30,000 bases of DNA from Sphaeroforma sirkka (GCA_001586965.3 LUCW03000123.1:65001-95000), one strand, 5' to 3'. Numbered from the stretch's first letter, positions 12,255 to 25,363 are shown. Made by a program: numbers and translations. Notes: generated by a model not told the origin, from the letters alone.

Positions 12255-13632
12255 AAATCGAAGTAACCATCCAAAACATACCGAAAGTACACAACGACAG
12301 AACGAACCTGTTCAGGACACCATATATAGTATATAGCAGGTACTAAATATGAATCTCCTTATTAGCCTATTTGTTAAGTTGTAGTAGGTTATGGTGGCTT
12401 TGTGCTTGCCTCGTCGATAAGTACGCGCCGCGGACGCGAGTGGCACAGGTTTGTGCAAGATAGTCAGCTTACTCCCTGGTGGATTGAACATACCATTTCT
12501 GTTGCATGAAACTGGATTGACTATAACACGCCTGTGGATCGAACTAACACGAGAGAAACTGGGGCCTCGAATCACTATATCAACAGTCCTGTCGGCTTCT
12601 TGTTGAGATGGTTGAGGAGTGTCCCGACTGTATCACCCACCTTTCCCTGTCATCACTTTCTGAGAGAGATGGGTCGATCTTTACGTATTCGATTTCTGAA
12701 GCGGAGTCACCGCTTGGACTGAGGAGTTCAGGACGACCCGCTATTCGTTAGTGCAACCAGTAGGATGGTTCACGTGCTAAGAGCAAGTTGAGATATGCCA
12801 TGATGTATCTATGGTGCGATAAGAGGATGACTAGAACCTCTCAGCTTTATTTACACCATTTGTAACCTACAAGTACAGCAAAACACGGTGAATAAATTAA
12901 AAATCAAAAGCAAGACATGACAAGCGGCCGATAATTGAAATATAATATATATATATATATATATATATGCACAAAACAGGAATAGCAACCGAGGTTGTAT
13001 CAGTGGAGATTGTGAAGATATACTGACTCTTCCCTAGCATAGAGCATACATATTATTATACAATATATGATATGCAATTCGCAATTCTCTTGTACTGAAT
13101 GGCATTCAAAAATCAGGTTTAGTGTGATGTATTACATCTCTGCCTAATCCTTGCTGTTAGAAAGAAGAGATAAATACTCTATAGAGGGTTTTGGCCAAAT
13201 CTTTTCTGTTATAATTATTGGGGGTTTTATTTTTGAAAAATTGAACAGCATTTACATATATAGGTAGGTCACGTGAAAGTATCATAACGCCGCTCTTATT
13301 GGTGTTAAGAGTTTGAGCGCCGAATAGCTGACACATTTGCTTACTTGGTAAGTATAAGGGCAACGCAAACGTAAAACGGGTTGATATTCAAAAATAAATA
13401 AATGTTATGTCGCATATGTGGGCAAAAAAAGTCCTAGCCTCTGTTAAATTAACATTAATCGGACTATAGAAGGTAATAACACGTCTTAAATTGCACCTAT
13501 CAACCCAACACGTTATCCTCATCAAACATAATATAGTTCACCAAATATACGCCTACCGTAAGCGTAAAAAGTATCCTTTATTACGTGAAACGTAATGGGG
13601 TTAGGTTCAGAGAGAATACGGCCGAACACGAC
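12255..13632. other. Intergenic region, no confident gene
   Basis: Holds the 3' flank of the MAPR gene; a clear poly(A) signal near the stop is not visible, the nearest AATAAA-like motif being about 640 bp downstream (near 12891). An AT run lies at about 12943-12968. A 56-codon open minus-strand stretch at 12580-12747 is acidic and serine-rich (GDSASEIEYVKIDPSLSESD) and could be an isolated exon; see findings. Otherwise I see nothing. Confidence 0.5.
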
Positions 13633-13640
13633 TATATAAA
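13633..13640 (+). promoter_or_regulatory. TATA box of the YqeY/Aim41-like gene
   Basis: TATATAAA lies 88 bp upstream of the ATG at 13728. An initiation site about 30 bp downstream of it would make 13728 the first ATG of the transcript, supporting that start exon. Confidence 0.6.
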
Positions 13641-13727
13641 GTGTTGATGCGGCTCATATTTCATATTATCACTCTAATTACTACTTCAAAAGCTACACTG
13701 GTGGACCTTGTATTCTGAACCCAAAGC

Positions 13728-13880
13728 ATGTTCAAACTATCCAGCTTTTATCGCGCGAACCGGTTCGCGAAGCTACTGCACGGCACCTCCCAGTATGTAC
13801 ATATGGCTATTGCACGGCACCTCCCAGTATGTATGTATGGCTATTGTACGGCACCTCCCAGTATGTACATATATGACACT

Positions 13881-13973
<93 letters not shown>

Positions 13974-13974
13974 G

Positions 13975-14012
<38 letters not shown>

Positions 14013-14015
14013 CGT

Positions 14016-14094
<79 letters not shown>

Positions 14095-16382
14095 TTATTC
14101 ATATAAGTTTATATTATAATATTGTAATATTATTTTATTATTATATTATTCTAGTTATATTATTTTATTATTATATTATTATATTGTTCTATTGTATTTT
14201 ATTATAAATATATATATATATAAATATATATTTATGTATATGTATATGTATGTATATTACCGCATAATTGTACATTTTGATGTACTTTGATGTTATGTAA
14301 ACTGATCATTTGTATTGGTTTGCAATTGTTACACTTAAGGTGATGATTTGCACTTCTCTGCTTGCGAAATAGAATATCAAACCGCACCGAAATGTCAATA
14401 CAGTTCTACTTAGCTACTGCATTCAGGAAACGACAATTTATTTCGTTTTTATTTGATCAAGTAAATTATATCATGTAGCACGACACTTATTTTGAATGAT
14501 TTCTATGTATAGATTTAGCTTCGTTATCGGAATGAAATGATTGGCATAACAATGTGTATGTATCACATATACATATAGACTCGCCTACTCATCTGACTCA
14601 TATGCACATATGTTTGGATACCCTTTACGAATATTCTGTGCACACATTTTTGTATTGTTCTCTTTATCTATGCTTGATCATTTTTTTATTTACAAAGTGG
14701 TTGTGCCATACATACGGATAAGCTCGTTGCACGCCATCAGAGCGTCCTATGTGAAGCTATGATGTACTGTCATTTACAGCTTTATAGTATTTCATATCTC
14801 ATTCTTCCATCTCTCCCCACTCTCGCAGCCATTCTCTCCACCTGTCAGAATGATCTGAAAGTTGCCATGCGTGCGAAGGACAAGTTCCGTGTGCAGATCC
14901 TGCGGTCAATGGTATCTGATTTGAAGAACGCCCAGATACCTACCAAGGGCCAAAAACCGGCCACGGAGGCTCAGGTGTTGCAGAAAGGAGTGGCGTCGCG
15001 AAGGGAGTCGATTATTCCATTTGTATGTGGTTGTCTTGGCTGATTTTGTCGATCAATCTGCAGAGGCATACGTGTGTTATCAAGTAATTGAAGGCGTCGG
15101 CTTCTGCGCTGGGTGGGGCACTGAAACACTATGTTAGTATCGGGAGTATTTGTCAATACCAAAAGCTGTCATGTATATACCACTTTGGCCAGAGATACTT
15201 CGCATTGTTTATTCTTGCTACTGGTTTTCCATAGCGGTAACCCCTCTATCTGGACATTCATAGGTTGTATTACATATACTCAAGATTTTCGGCGATGCTT
15301 TTTCCTTCCTTCTTGCTGGTTTGGTCTAACAAATATTATTCAGCTACATGCTGATCAGCCTATGGCTGTACTACCAATGCTCATAGTTCACATCGACCGT
15401 TGGCCTTCCTGCTGGTCCGGCCTATTATTCATACACCCGCTGTTGATAATATCATGGTTGTATTGCCAATGCACAGAAGTCCGCTGGTCGACAAGACTTG
15501 GTAGACAAAGAAGTGCAAGAGATAGCCGTAATCATGGAGTATCTACCTAAACAGTTGAGTACAGAGGAAGTCAATGCGCTTGTGAGTGCAGCCATCAAGG
15601 AGGTCAACGCAGAGTCGCCGCGGGATATGGGAAAGGTTAGATATAAGAGATTGATTTCCACTATGTATATTTTTGTACTCACTTTGTCTTGTGTGACCGG
15701 TTGTTAGGACATGGTCCAACTGGATACCTAAATGGCTTGGAAGAGATATTCTATGCACCCATTGTAGTATGTCGACACCATATATGTATATATTGTGAGT
15801 GAGGTACGGTGAGTGTGCGAGCTATAGTTGTGGCGAGACTCGTTGTAAGCTAATAGATCTACGGAGGCAGGGTTCATCTGAGTAGTCTGCTACACGTTTG
15901 ACAGGATAAGGGTTAAGTAGGACTCTTGAGTGCAATCCTTACCATAGGCTTGGGTAGCAGAGAAGTATGGTGAAACGAACTAACATGGGTAGTTTTTGGG
16001 AGGAATCATCCCTAGGCTTTCACCAACGGGTTCACAACTTCAATGAAGTAGCTGGGGCGGTTGTCTCTTTATATTTTTGCAATACTTCAATCAGGAAGCA
16101 GTTTATGCATATATAACTATGATTATATCCATATATACATATATTACACATACACGCACACACACACACATGCATACACACATACATACGCGCACGCACA
16201 CACCTATATATATATACTATATGTGGATATTATATAGATGTATATGGCCACTGATATTCTTACTTATCTATTTCTTCTTTTTCGCCGGCCAGATTATGAA
16301 GTATATCAGCAGTAGTGCGGACCCTTCAACGTATACGAGTGCAGCAATTGCCTCGGCTGCAAAGGAGCTGCTCAGCGCGTGA
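13728..16382 (+). CDS. YqeY/GatB-domain protein, mitochondrial Aim41-like, 4 exons
   Basis: The YqeY family (AIM41 in yeast) resembles the tRNA-binding C-terminal part of GatB amidotransferase; eukaryotic members are mitochondrial and their role is poorly known. Confident exons: 14829-15022 ([45 protein letters not shown]), 15477-15635 ([37 protein letters not shown]) and 16293-16382 ([11 protein letters not shown] to the stop). The likely first exon begins at ATG 13728 with [19 protein letters not shown], a basic, hydroxylated mitochondrial-type presequence, 88 bp after a TATA box. Its donor GTATGT exists in three tandem copies (13793, 13827, 13861). Only the third leaves phase 1, which the acceptor at 14829 needs, and the frame is open to it. 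An alternative start at 14759 reading straight through the acceptor is possible but destroys a good pyrimidine tract. Confidence 0.85.
13784..13880 (+). repeat. Three tandem copies of the YqeY first-exon donor, 34-bp unit
   Basis: Each unit contains TGCACGGCACCTCCCA/GTATGT or a one-base variant; boundaries fall at 13792/13793, 13826/13827 and 13860/13861. Because 34 is not a multiple of three, the copies leave phases 2, 0 and 1 respectively. Confidence 0.85.
13883..14082. repeat. Long (AT)n tracts in YqeY intron 1
   Basis: AT runs at 13883-13972, 13978-14007 and 14020-14082 are separated by ACGTTCAT- and ACATACGTTGTCT-type interruptions, followed by TTATTATATTATT sequence to about 14210. Confidence 0.95.
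15211..15490 (+). repeat. Duplicated YqeY acceptor region, 2-3 copies, period about 90-100 bp
   Basis: The true acceptor GGTTGTATTGCCAATGCACAG/AAGTCCG (exon starts 15477) matches GGCTGTACTACCAATGCTCATAG/TTCACATCG about 90 bp upstream, and both blocks begin with CTTCCT(TCT)TGCTGGT. A still weaker third block starts near 15211 and includes GGTTGTATTACATATACTCAAG. Confidence 0.6.
16077..16230. repeat. CA/TA-rich low-complexity tract in YqeY intron 3
   Basis: Imperfect CATATA, ACACAC and CATACACACA repeats precede the last exon; no coding potential. Confidence 0.8.
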
Positions 16383-17451
16383 GGGATATGGGCTGTAGTG
16401 GGAAGCAACCCTACTCTGCAACTCAATAAACATCTCCAATGACTATCGACAATTGCGATGCATTGTGGGGTTTGCATCCTTCCTATCTTGCGTATACTGC
16501 TCAATTTATCCGGGAACGATTTAAATAGCATATTAAAAGTAGTTGATTCAACTTTCAAAATGGACACTAGTGTTGGAATCAACAACCGGGAGGCTTTGTG
16601 TTACATCCACCCAATAATTATTGTGTGACTGCAATCGAGTAGAAACTGCAACTCACGTTCTCTTAGTACTCGTCTATGAGCGGATCTTAACGAATTGAAT
16701 CGAAAATGTCTTGCTGCCAAGACTCTACTCCTCGTTAAGACCGTATCAGATATATCCACTCCAATGTTGAATATAAACATAAAAGCTGAACACTGTAAAC
16801 AAGGGCTACTGTACAGCCATGCGGAGGACGACTGTCTACTATAATAAAATAACATGGTGACCTCACGCTGAGAAAATCTCAGAGTTTTAATTTTGTGATT
16901 TGATATCCACTGATCAGCGCGACGATTGCTGCGCACTAGCACGGGGTCAAGCCATAGGTACCACACAGATAGTGTCCCATATAACATCCTATACACATCC
17001 ATGTATAGCTCTACTGCAACTCATCTGATGTATGGACCTAACAGCTACTAGCAACGCTCTCTTCCCCAAGCAAGCGTATAGAAGTACTCCGAACAACTCG
17101 TATGAAGTGAATATGTAGCTTCCCCATTCGGCATGTCCGACAAAGCTTTCGCCAATGTATGACAAATATTATCCTGAAAAACTGCGGACAACACCAACCA
17201 GGTCAGCCTCCAGGCCAGAGCATAAACGTGGGTTTCCAGGGCAGCAAACCCGTGCGCTATACACATGCATTGTTCGCAACAACCAACACGAAGATTATAT
17301 ATGTATGTATGTAAATGATGGGAAGGAGGTGTAAATGTGTGGCTTGGCTGACGGCTGAGAGACTCGCTCTGGCCAGTTTGACGTACTATGACTACACACC
17401 CTCAAGACTTGTAGGCGTGAGTGGTATGTATAACTGCAGTTCAGTCAGAAA
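16383..17451. other. Intergenic spacer between convergent YqeY and ATG8 genes
   Basis: Apart from the YqeY poly(A) signal I see no gene. The 133-codon minus-strand frame at 16601-17002 has no recognisable domain and unremarkable composition. The spacer presumably also holds the ATG8 3' UTR; no AATAAA is evident on the minus strand just after 17452. Confidence 0.5.
16425..16430 (+). terminator. Poly(A) signal of the YqeY gene
   Basis: AATAAA begins 43 bp after the stop codon ending at 16382, a normal distance for a short 3' UTR. Confidence 0.6.
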
Positions 17452-18549
<1,098 letters not shown>

Positions 18550-19985
18550 CGTGACGTGTTGACTTAAAATGGATTATACGACAACTATGATTGTTCTGCT
18601 TACAAATATAGTATAAGCTGTCTCTGCGAGTTACACCGACGTCGTCTTATATAATATAGAAATGAAGTGCGAGTATACACAGATATGTATATATAGTATT
18701 ATATACATCTGCGTACGTTTTTGCTCTGCCCGAATGGCAAATATTTACGTGATGATAGCATTTCGTCCGATCTCCGAAACTAAAAAAATAATACATAAAT
18801 GAGGGCAAAAGACCCAATAACCGAGGGCGAAAGGCCTTTTTGCGCCATTTTGATCCCCCACTTCGTATCCATTTTTAAAAAAAAAGTATGAATAAATGAG
18901 GACAAAAAGCCCATTTTTGGAGTCATTTGACCCCACACTTCGTAGCCAGCCACTGTATAACTCACAATTGAGGGCATTTGCTTTTAGATTTTAAAATTAT
19001 ACTTTTTGGTCTTTTTTGGAGGCAATGGGTATTTATTTTTGCTAAAAATGACTGCAAGAACCGATGACGCATATCACGAAGATTCCGGATGACACATCAC
19101 TTGAAACTCTTTTGATGTGGATACACCTATATGTTGTTTTATTTTGTTTTATATTATACTGTAGGGAGAATTATGATATTTTTTTGATACGGATATTCAT
19201 TGCGTGTTTAAAATATGTCTCAAACTAAACTGATGACCGGATTGGGAGATTTGAGACTGAAACAATACCAGAACCAAATCTGCGGGGTTTTTGAGGTTTT
19301 TGTTTTCAATAAAAAAATAAAACATATGTTCATCAGTTGATTCTAAGATTCCAAAATCCAGAGTGTAAAAAATATGACAAGCCTCAGAACGAAATGATTT
19401 TTTTTAGGGTCAAAAAAATCCAAAATGATACGGATTTTGGTTAAGGGCAGTACTTTTATCTCGTATTTTACAACTTATTTCAGAAAACGTACCCATAAGG
19501 GTATATTTATTTACCCCCTTAAAAAAAATACAGCCGCTGAACTTATTTTAAAAGTCTGAGCGGGAGCCTTCAGCCTTGGGACTTGGGAGTTGGGTCAGTA
19601 CTCTGTCATCAGTCATACTTTTAGTATTGGTAGGCCCTGGTTTACTAGTGACATCGACTATTCCGAGTAGAATGACTAGGTCTCGTAATTTTACGTCTCT
19701 CTAAAGTATTGTGTCGTGTGCGTGGAATGCGTATGTGTGTATCATCTTTCATACTTATATGTGGGATTATCTATGTACGTGCTCTACAATACAGTACAAC
19801 ACACTGAGTCTAGCTATATAGTTCTATAGTATATACACATATCCCTCCGTTGTTGCTTACTATCAGAAGCACGTTAAAGATATGTGTAGCTCGAAGTAGG
19901 AGTCCTACTGGACATAGCGGATTTACATACACATACATTAATATATGTATTTAATCGGAATTAGATATAGTTTGATTCATTCATA
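18550..19985. other. Divergent spacer between ATG8 and AMFR
   Basis: This probably contains both promoters. It is AT-rich with several A/T homopolymers (19300-19530) and a diverged duplication at 18784-18956. Other than TATATAGTATTATATA at about 18690-18706 I see no clear TATA element at a suitable position for either gene. Confidence 0.5.
18784..18956. repeat. Diverged tandem duplication, about 80-100 bp unit
   Basis: ATAAATGAGGGCAAAAGACCCA (18795 on) corresponds to ATAAATGAGGACAAAAAGCCCA (18892 on), and CACTTCGTATCC (about 18859) corresponds to CACTTCGTAGCC (about 18936). The first copy has an extra internal CCGAGGGCGAAAGG segment. Origin unknown. Confidence 0.7.
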
Positions 19986-20930
19986 ATGATGAGCCTACCG
20001 ATATACACGGCCGTCAGTGCACTCGCAACTGTGTGCACGGTATCTTTTGCACTCGGTCGAGCAGGATCCATACCTGAGCAAGGAGCCGCTCTTCATATAC
20101 TCAAAGTCGTCTTTGCAGACAAACTTAGCGTATTGTTGCTCGTCAATCTGACATACACCATTCTGCTATGGGTGGCCAAATCGATACAGTACATATTCTT
20201 TGGTTTACTAAGACCTGTAGAAAGCCAGCACATGTATGACCGTCTGTTGAACTATCTGATGTTGAAGATCATGTTTGTAGGTGCTGTACTAGAGCCCGAC
20301 ATGTACGAGCTGATTATGTGGACGACATGGTTTAGCATCCTAGGCTTTCTGCGTGTCTTTAGTATGCTGGCACGTGACCGGTTTGACTTTGTCACCGCAT
20401 CACCTACAACACCTACTAATGTACATGGTCGACTCCTGTTCTTACTGGTAACCATACAAGTACTTAATGTTTCTTGGCTAGGGTTGTGTATGTACGTTTT
20501 CTCTGAGGCCGGCGTGTCTGTGTTGTTCTTGCTCATATTCGAGTGCGCAACGCTATTTATAGACACACTGCAAACCATCACGAAATACTGCATACACCTC
20601 TACGACCTGCAGTACACGGGCGTGTGGGAACAACGCAATTCACTTATGTACCATACGGAGATCATTACTGATCTGGCGGTACAATTAGCCACACTACTAC
20701 ACTATGTGCACGTGTTGGTGTTGCACGGAATAAACTTCACACTGATAGATGCGGTACTGTTCTTGAATATACGCACTGAGTTCAAGCAGTTCCGCAAGCG
20801 ACTGGCTGGCTATCGCAATTACTTTATTGCGAATAGGAGTTTAAACACTTTATATCCAGGTACGTTCTATGTTGTGTGGAGCATTATCTTGTGCTAAAAT
20901 CGTTTCCAAATTATACGACTGATAAAAAAA

Positions 20931-20995
<65 letters not shown>

Positions 20996-21121
20996 TATGT
21001 ATTATTTATTTATGTATGTATGTATATATATATATAATTATGTGTGGGTGTGGGTGTATGATTTTATAAATATATACATATACATATACATACATTTTTG
21101 TATGTGTATGTAATATATGTA

Positions 21122-21166
<45 letters not shown>

Positions 21167-21233
21167 GTTTATATACATGTTTTGCATATATGTATATCCA
21201 TATATGTTTATATACATATTTTACATATATGTT

Positions 21234-21279
<46 letters not shown>

Positions 21280-24200
21280 CATTTATATACATATATATAT
21301 ATATATATATGCATAGTTATATGTAGGTATATATATCTATGAATGTATACATACATGTATATATATATGTGTGTGTGTAGGTAAATATATACGTATTTAT
21401 TTCTGTATTTATATTTATATTTATGAATGGGCGCGTGTGTCTGTGTTCGCGTGTGCGTTTTTGTGTATATATTTCAAAGGTCAAACTATATAAATGTATG
21501 ATTAAATCTAAGCTATCTCTGTCCGACTAGACCACCTCTATCTATCTCTACCAGCTTCACTATCTATATTTATATTCTACATTAGAAAACTTTATCATGT
21601 ATAAACCCTGTATTCGTAACTCTATATTCAATTCCTCATGTCTAATACTACTGAGATTAGTCCTACATTTATATATTACTACGAAATTCATCATCAATAA
21701 CTATGTTTTTGATAAAATCATGCCTACACTAAATATCAACTTAAATCATAAATAACCTTACTATGCATAAATCTACATGCTAAATTATTTTATTGCAGAA
21801 TGAACCTACTTATATTGGTATAATAAAAATTATACTCAAACCTGATTTTATTACAATAATTATAATTTGATCGTATATTTGTGAATATATATATATATAT
21901 ATATATTCATATACATATACATATCTATATTCATATTCATAGATATATATATATATATTCATATACATATTCATATATATATATATATATTCATATATAT
22001 TCATATATATATATTCATATATATTCATATATATATATATGCGTATAATATCCAGAAGAAGATTAAGATTGATTTAAGTATATATATATATATGTATATG
22101 TATGTATACGTATACTATTCAGATGAAGATGAAGATTAAGATTGATTTATATATATATATATATGTATATTAAAAATATACACTTGGTACATGCCTATAG
22201 TTGTCAATAGTCAAGGTCATGCGCTAAGGTTTTATCATATTACATTTCAATACAATTCTCCACCACTCTTCTTCGCCCACTATCTTATCACCCTGTACTA
22301 TCCACACCCACAGACGTAACTCCTGAGCAGTTGAAGGTCTATGACGATCACTGTGCCATCTGCAGAGACAATATGCTCAACGCCAAGCAGCTCCCGTGCA
22401 AGCACATGTTTCATGCCAGTTGTTTGCGTTCATGGATAGAGCACCATGGCTCGTGTCCCACGTGTCGGATGTCTCTCGTCGAAGATGGACCTCCCAGTGC
22501 GAGCGACCCGGCGACTGCCAGTGTGCTGGCCAGCCGCAATCGTGCGAGCTTGACTATCAATAATTCGGACATGAATGTCCTCAGACCGTTAACTGGGCTC
22601 GAGCCAACTCGGGCCCTGTCTCTGCCCCACCCAGCAGTGGACAGGATTGGGACCAGGTCCAATGACGATGGCCCGGGTGCAGGGTCGGACGTGACTCTGA
22701 ATAACAGGGGGGACTCTACGGCATGGGCAACCAGTCAAGGGACCGACAGGCGGTTGGGTGGGAGTGACTTACGCAGGCGAAGACGGGAAGGGGATAGGGA
22801 TCCAGAGGTGCATTCTGGGGAAACCATTGCATCACTCTCAGACGTACACATGCGCCCACACAGGCGCGCGAGTGCAGCGATGTCTGATGAAGATAGTAGC
22901 CATAGTAGCCTGCCACGGTTACAGCAGGTCAGTGACGCGTTCGTGGGCTTGCCGCCTCTGGCGTTCAATCAGTCCTCCACCACACGTACACACACACCCT
23001 CACCCCGTAAGCTGGCGGGTGCGCGGGATGGATCTGTCCTTGCACAGGCGAGGGCTCAGACAGCATCACCGCCCAGCACAAGTGCACATACACATACACA
23101 TACATATACACATACACACACACATACACACACTCAGGGTGTTGCACAGCCTATGGCGAGAGGTGCACGAGCAGGGATGGATATGAATACACACGCGGGT
23201 GGTGGGTTGGGTCGTCTGTCGGGCTGGCTTGAGCAGTTGATTGGGTCCTTCACAGCCACCCCACGACTGAGTGAAGAGGTGCTGCAGGGAATGGTCGAGG
23301 GGGTGTTGGAAGTGTTCCCACAGGCGAGTCGACACGCGGTACTGGCAGACCTCAGGCGCACGGGGTCGGTGGTACAGACTATCGACAATGTACTCACATG
23401 GCCCACACCTGCACCCACACCTACACCTGTACTCACATCCGTACAGACAATCACGACCGTGCAACGGCCTACTACGGGCGAAGTGGAGGATGGGTGGGTA
23501 CGAATGAGTCTGCAAGACTTACCGACTGTGAGTGAACATCCAAGTGTGGGCAGGGATGCTGATGCGTCGTCGACTGAACAGGCGGGTGGGTTTAAGGCAG
23601 AGAGTACCACGACCCGCAGTCGCACGGATGGGGATGCGGATGCGAGAAATAGTGTGAGCTATCCTGTAGGTACCTACCACAGCCAACTTATTGTGGGCGG
23701 AACTAGTGGTAGTTCAAGGGTGCTGTCATCACACACGCAGCGAGACGAGAGAGTTAGAGGGTTGCAGGCATCTGAGCTGACTGGAGGGGTGAACCCGAAT
23801 CCGAACCCGAACGCGGACACGCGGATGGGACATGGTTCGCAAGCAAGACTGCGTGAACGTGGCGAGACATGCAGCAGTAATACGTTAGATATAGAAAGAG
23901 ATGGGGGTGCGGAGAAAAGTCCGGGAACTCAGAGCAACAGCACTAGTGTGTTTACTTCGCGCGCGCCTGTTGCGGAGGCACTCGACAGCTCACGACAGGC
24001 TGTGGGTAGGGATGCATCCAGTAGCAGCAGTTACTATAGGGAACACACTCCCACCAATCACAGCAGCAGCCAACTATCATCCGATAGTCACAGTGGCACT
24101 CAGCTATCATCTAACAGTCACAGTATCACTCAACCATCATCTAGTAGCCACAGTGGCACTGCAGCCTCATCTAATGGGGATGACAGAAGGAGTGTACCGA

Positions 24201-25363
24201 ACAATAGCCAGCATGTCCCATACACATCCTTCGCCGACCCTCACTCCGACATAGCGCAAGCCAACGGTGTGGGCTTGGCTGCCAGACGCGACTCTTTCAC
24301 AGACTGTGAACTGAGCCGACATATAAATGTTTTCAGATCTTCGCAAACTCACATGCATCACCAAAGGAGACATGGCGGTGTGACTCTTACCATGGGAGCT
24401 GGGGTGGATAGGGCCATTAGTGGACTAGGTAGCTTCCTCGCAGGCAACTACCCGAGCGAACCCGAGGTGTCGACTATAAGCAACTCGGTGGTGGACGAAG
24501 AGAAACAAAGACTCATCGCCCAGTCTCGAAGGTAAGTTGCCAATGCGTAGAGTAGATGTACGATGTGCTTGTAGTACTACAAGGCCGTGTTTTATGTTCG
24601 AGCGGATAGTGGTTTTTTAAGTTCTGTGTGTTGTTGTTTATTCCTATTTGTGAATTAGGCGTTGTTGTATTTTTCTTTTTCCATATTATACGAATGACTT
24701 GTCTTTACTGGTCTATTTTTATTCAAACAGCGAGTTTGTCTACACGAATTGCTCATTGTTTATTCACCTCGCCCATAAATCCACAGACGCTATACCGAAC
24801 GGCTACAAGCGCAGAGAGTTGCCGTAGCGGAGCGGAGGAACGAGGCCGACGACAGCATGGGACTTATATCGATGGATGTGGACGCTGCACTCAGCCAGCC
24901 AGCCAGTGTAGGCACGGAGACTAGTATTACGGACGCTGGTGCGAGTGCGACCTCGAGTGGTGGGAGAGATGAAGTAGGTATGGACTCAAGTGTCGCGGAT
25001 GACAGTGTAGGTACAAAAACAAGTGCCACAGAAGATGGGGCGGGCAACTATGCCTCTATGGGAGAGATGTCGTCTGTGGGTGAATCAGATGGACCGCAGC
25101 CGCTTGTTCTTTCAAACACAGCAGCTTCGTCGCGATCCACTGCGGCGTCTGGCACACCATCACCAACGCCATCACCATGGCAACTACAAGTGCAGTCGTC
25201 GCCCGTGCAGGCGGCAACGGGTCAACCGGCAGAGGGGGATGTACCTACGTCAGCACACAAAGATACTCCATCTCCGGAAGCAAGCTTATCCTACAGTCGA
25301 GATGAGATTCGGGAGCAGGCCTTCCTGGCTGCGGAAGCCAGGCGAACCCAGAACAGACTCTGA
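19986..25363 (+). CDS. AMFR: AMFR/gp78-like ER-membrane E3 ubiquitin ligase, 3 exons
   Basis: gp78 ubiquitinates ER-associated degradation substrates with UBE2G2 and VCP/p97. Exons 19986-20859, 22314-24531 and 24787-25363 join in phases 1 and 2 to give 1222 residues, about twice human gp78 (643). Residues 1-270 contain six or seven hydrophobic segments and family signatures [11 protein letters not shown] and [26 protein letters not shown]2 domain follows at about 305-344 ([26 protein letters not shown]). A CUE domain lies at about 609-653 ([20 protein letters not shown] and TIDNVL). A basic helix at about 1020-1050 ([20 protein letters not shown]) sits where the UBE2G2-binding region is expected. 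The C-terminus [11 protein letters not shown] (1206-1216) fits the VCP-interacting motif R-x5-AA-x2-R exactly. The extra length is serine/threonine/glycine-rich linker with internal repeats. Start chosen as the first of two adjacent ATGs. Confidence 0.96.
20930..21330. repeat. (AT)n/(GT)n and TATG low-complexity block in AMFR intron 1
   Basis: A short AT run (about 20932-20948) passes into a GT run (to about 20992), then TATG/TATA mixtures and AT runs to about 21310. Open frames in it are repeat artefacts. Confidence 0.9.
21880..22170. repeat. TATATTCATA repeats and a duplicated GATTAAGATTGATTTA block in AMFR intron 1
   Basis: AT runs alternate with ATTCATAT motifs (21885-22040). They are followed by two copies, about 80 bp apart, of a block containing GAAGATTAAGATTGATTTA and then TATATATATGTATAT (about 22040-22100 and 22105-22170). 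Confidence 0.8.
23083..23134 (+). repeat. (AC)n microsatellite inside AMFR coding exon 2
   Basis: An imperfect ACACAT/ACAC dinucleotide run is translated as alternating Thr-His ([17 protein letters not shown]) in the RING-CUE linker. A dinucleotide repeat in a reading frame is prone to frame-changing slippage. Confidence 0.9.
24060..24175 (+). repeat. 30-bp degenerate tandem repeat coding for Ser-rich decapeptides in AMFR
   Basis: Three to four units encode [30 protein letters not shown] and a partial AASSN. It lies in the disordered linker between the CUE domain and the UBE2G2-binding helix. Confidence 0.85.

Noticed and set aside
14759-15043. YqeY start at 14759 reading through the 14829 acceptor
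   Set aside because: It would translate a clear pyrimidine tract and acceptor. The 13728 exon has a presequence and an upstream TATA box, though the alternative is not excluded.
16601-17002. 133-codon minus-strand open frame
   Set aside because: No recognisable motif or domain; it lies between the convergent 3' ends of two genes.
22758-23186. Alternative frames inside AMFR exon 2 (both strands)
   Set aside because: Shadows of a GC-richer coding exon; the RING, CUE and VCP motifs are all in the other frame.
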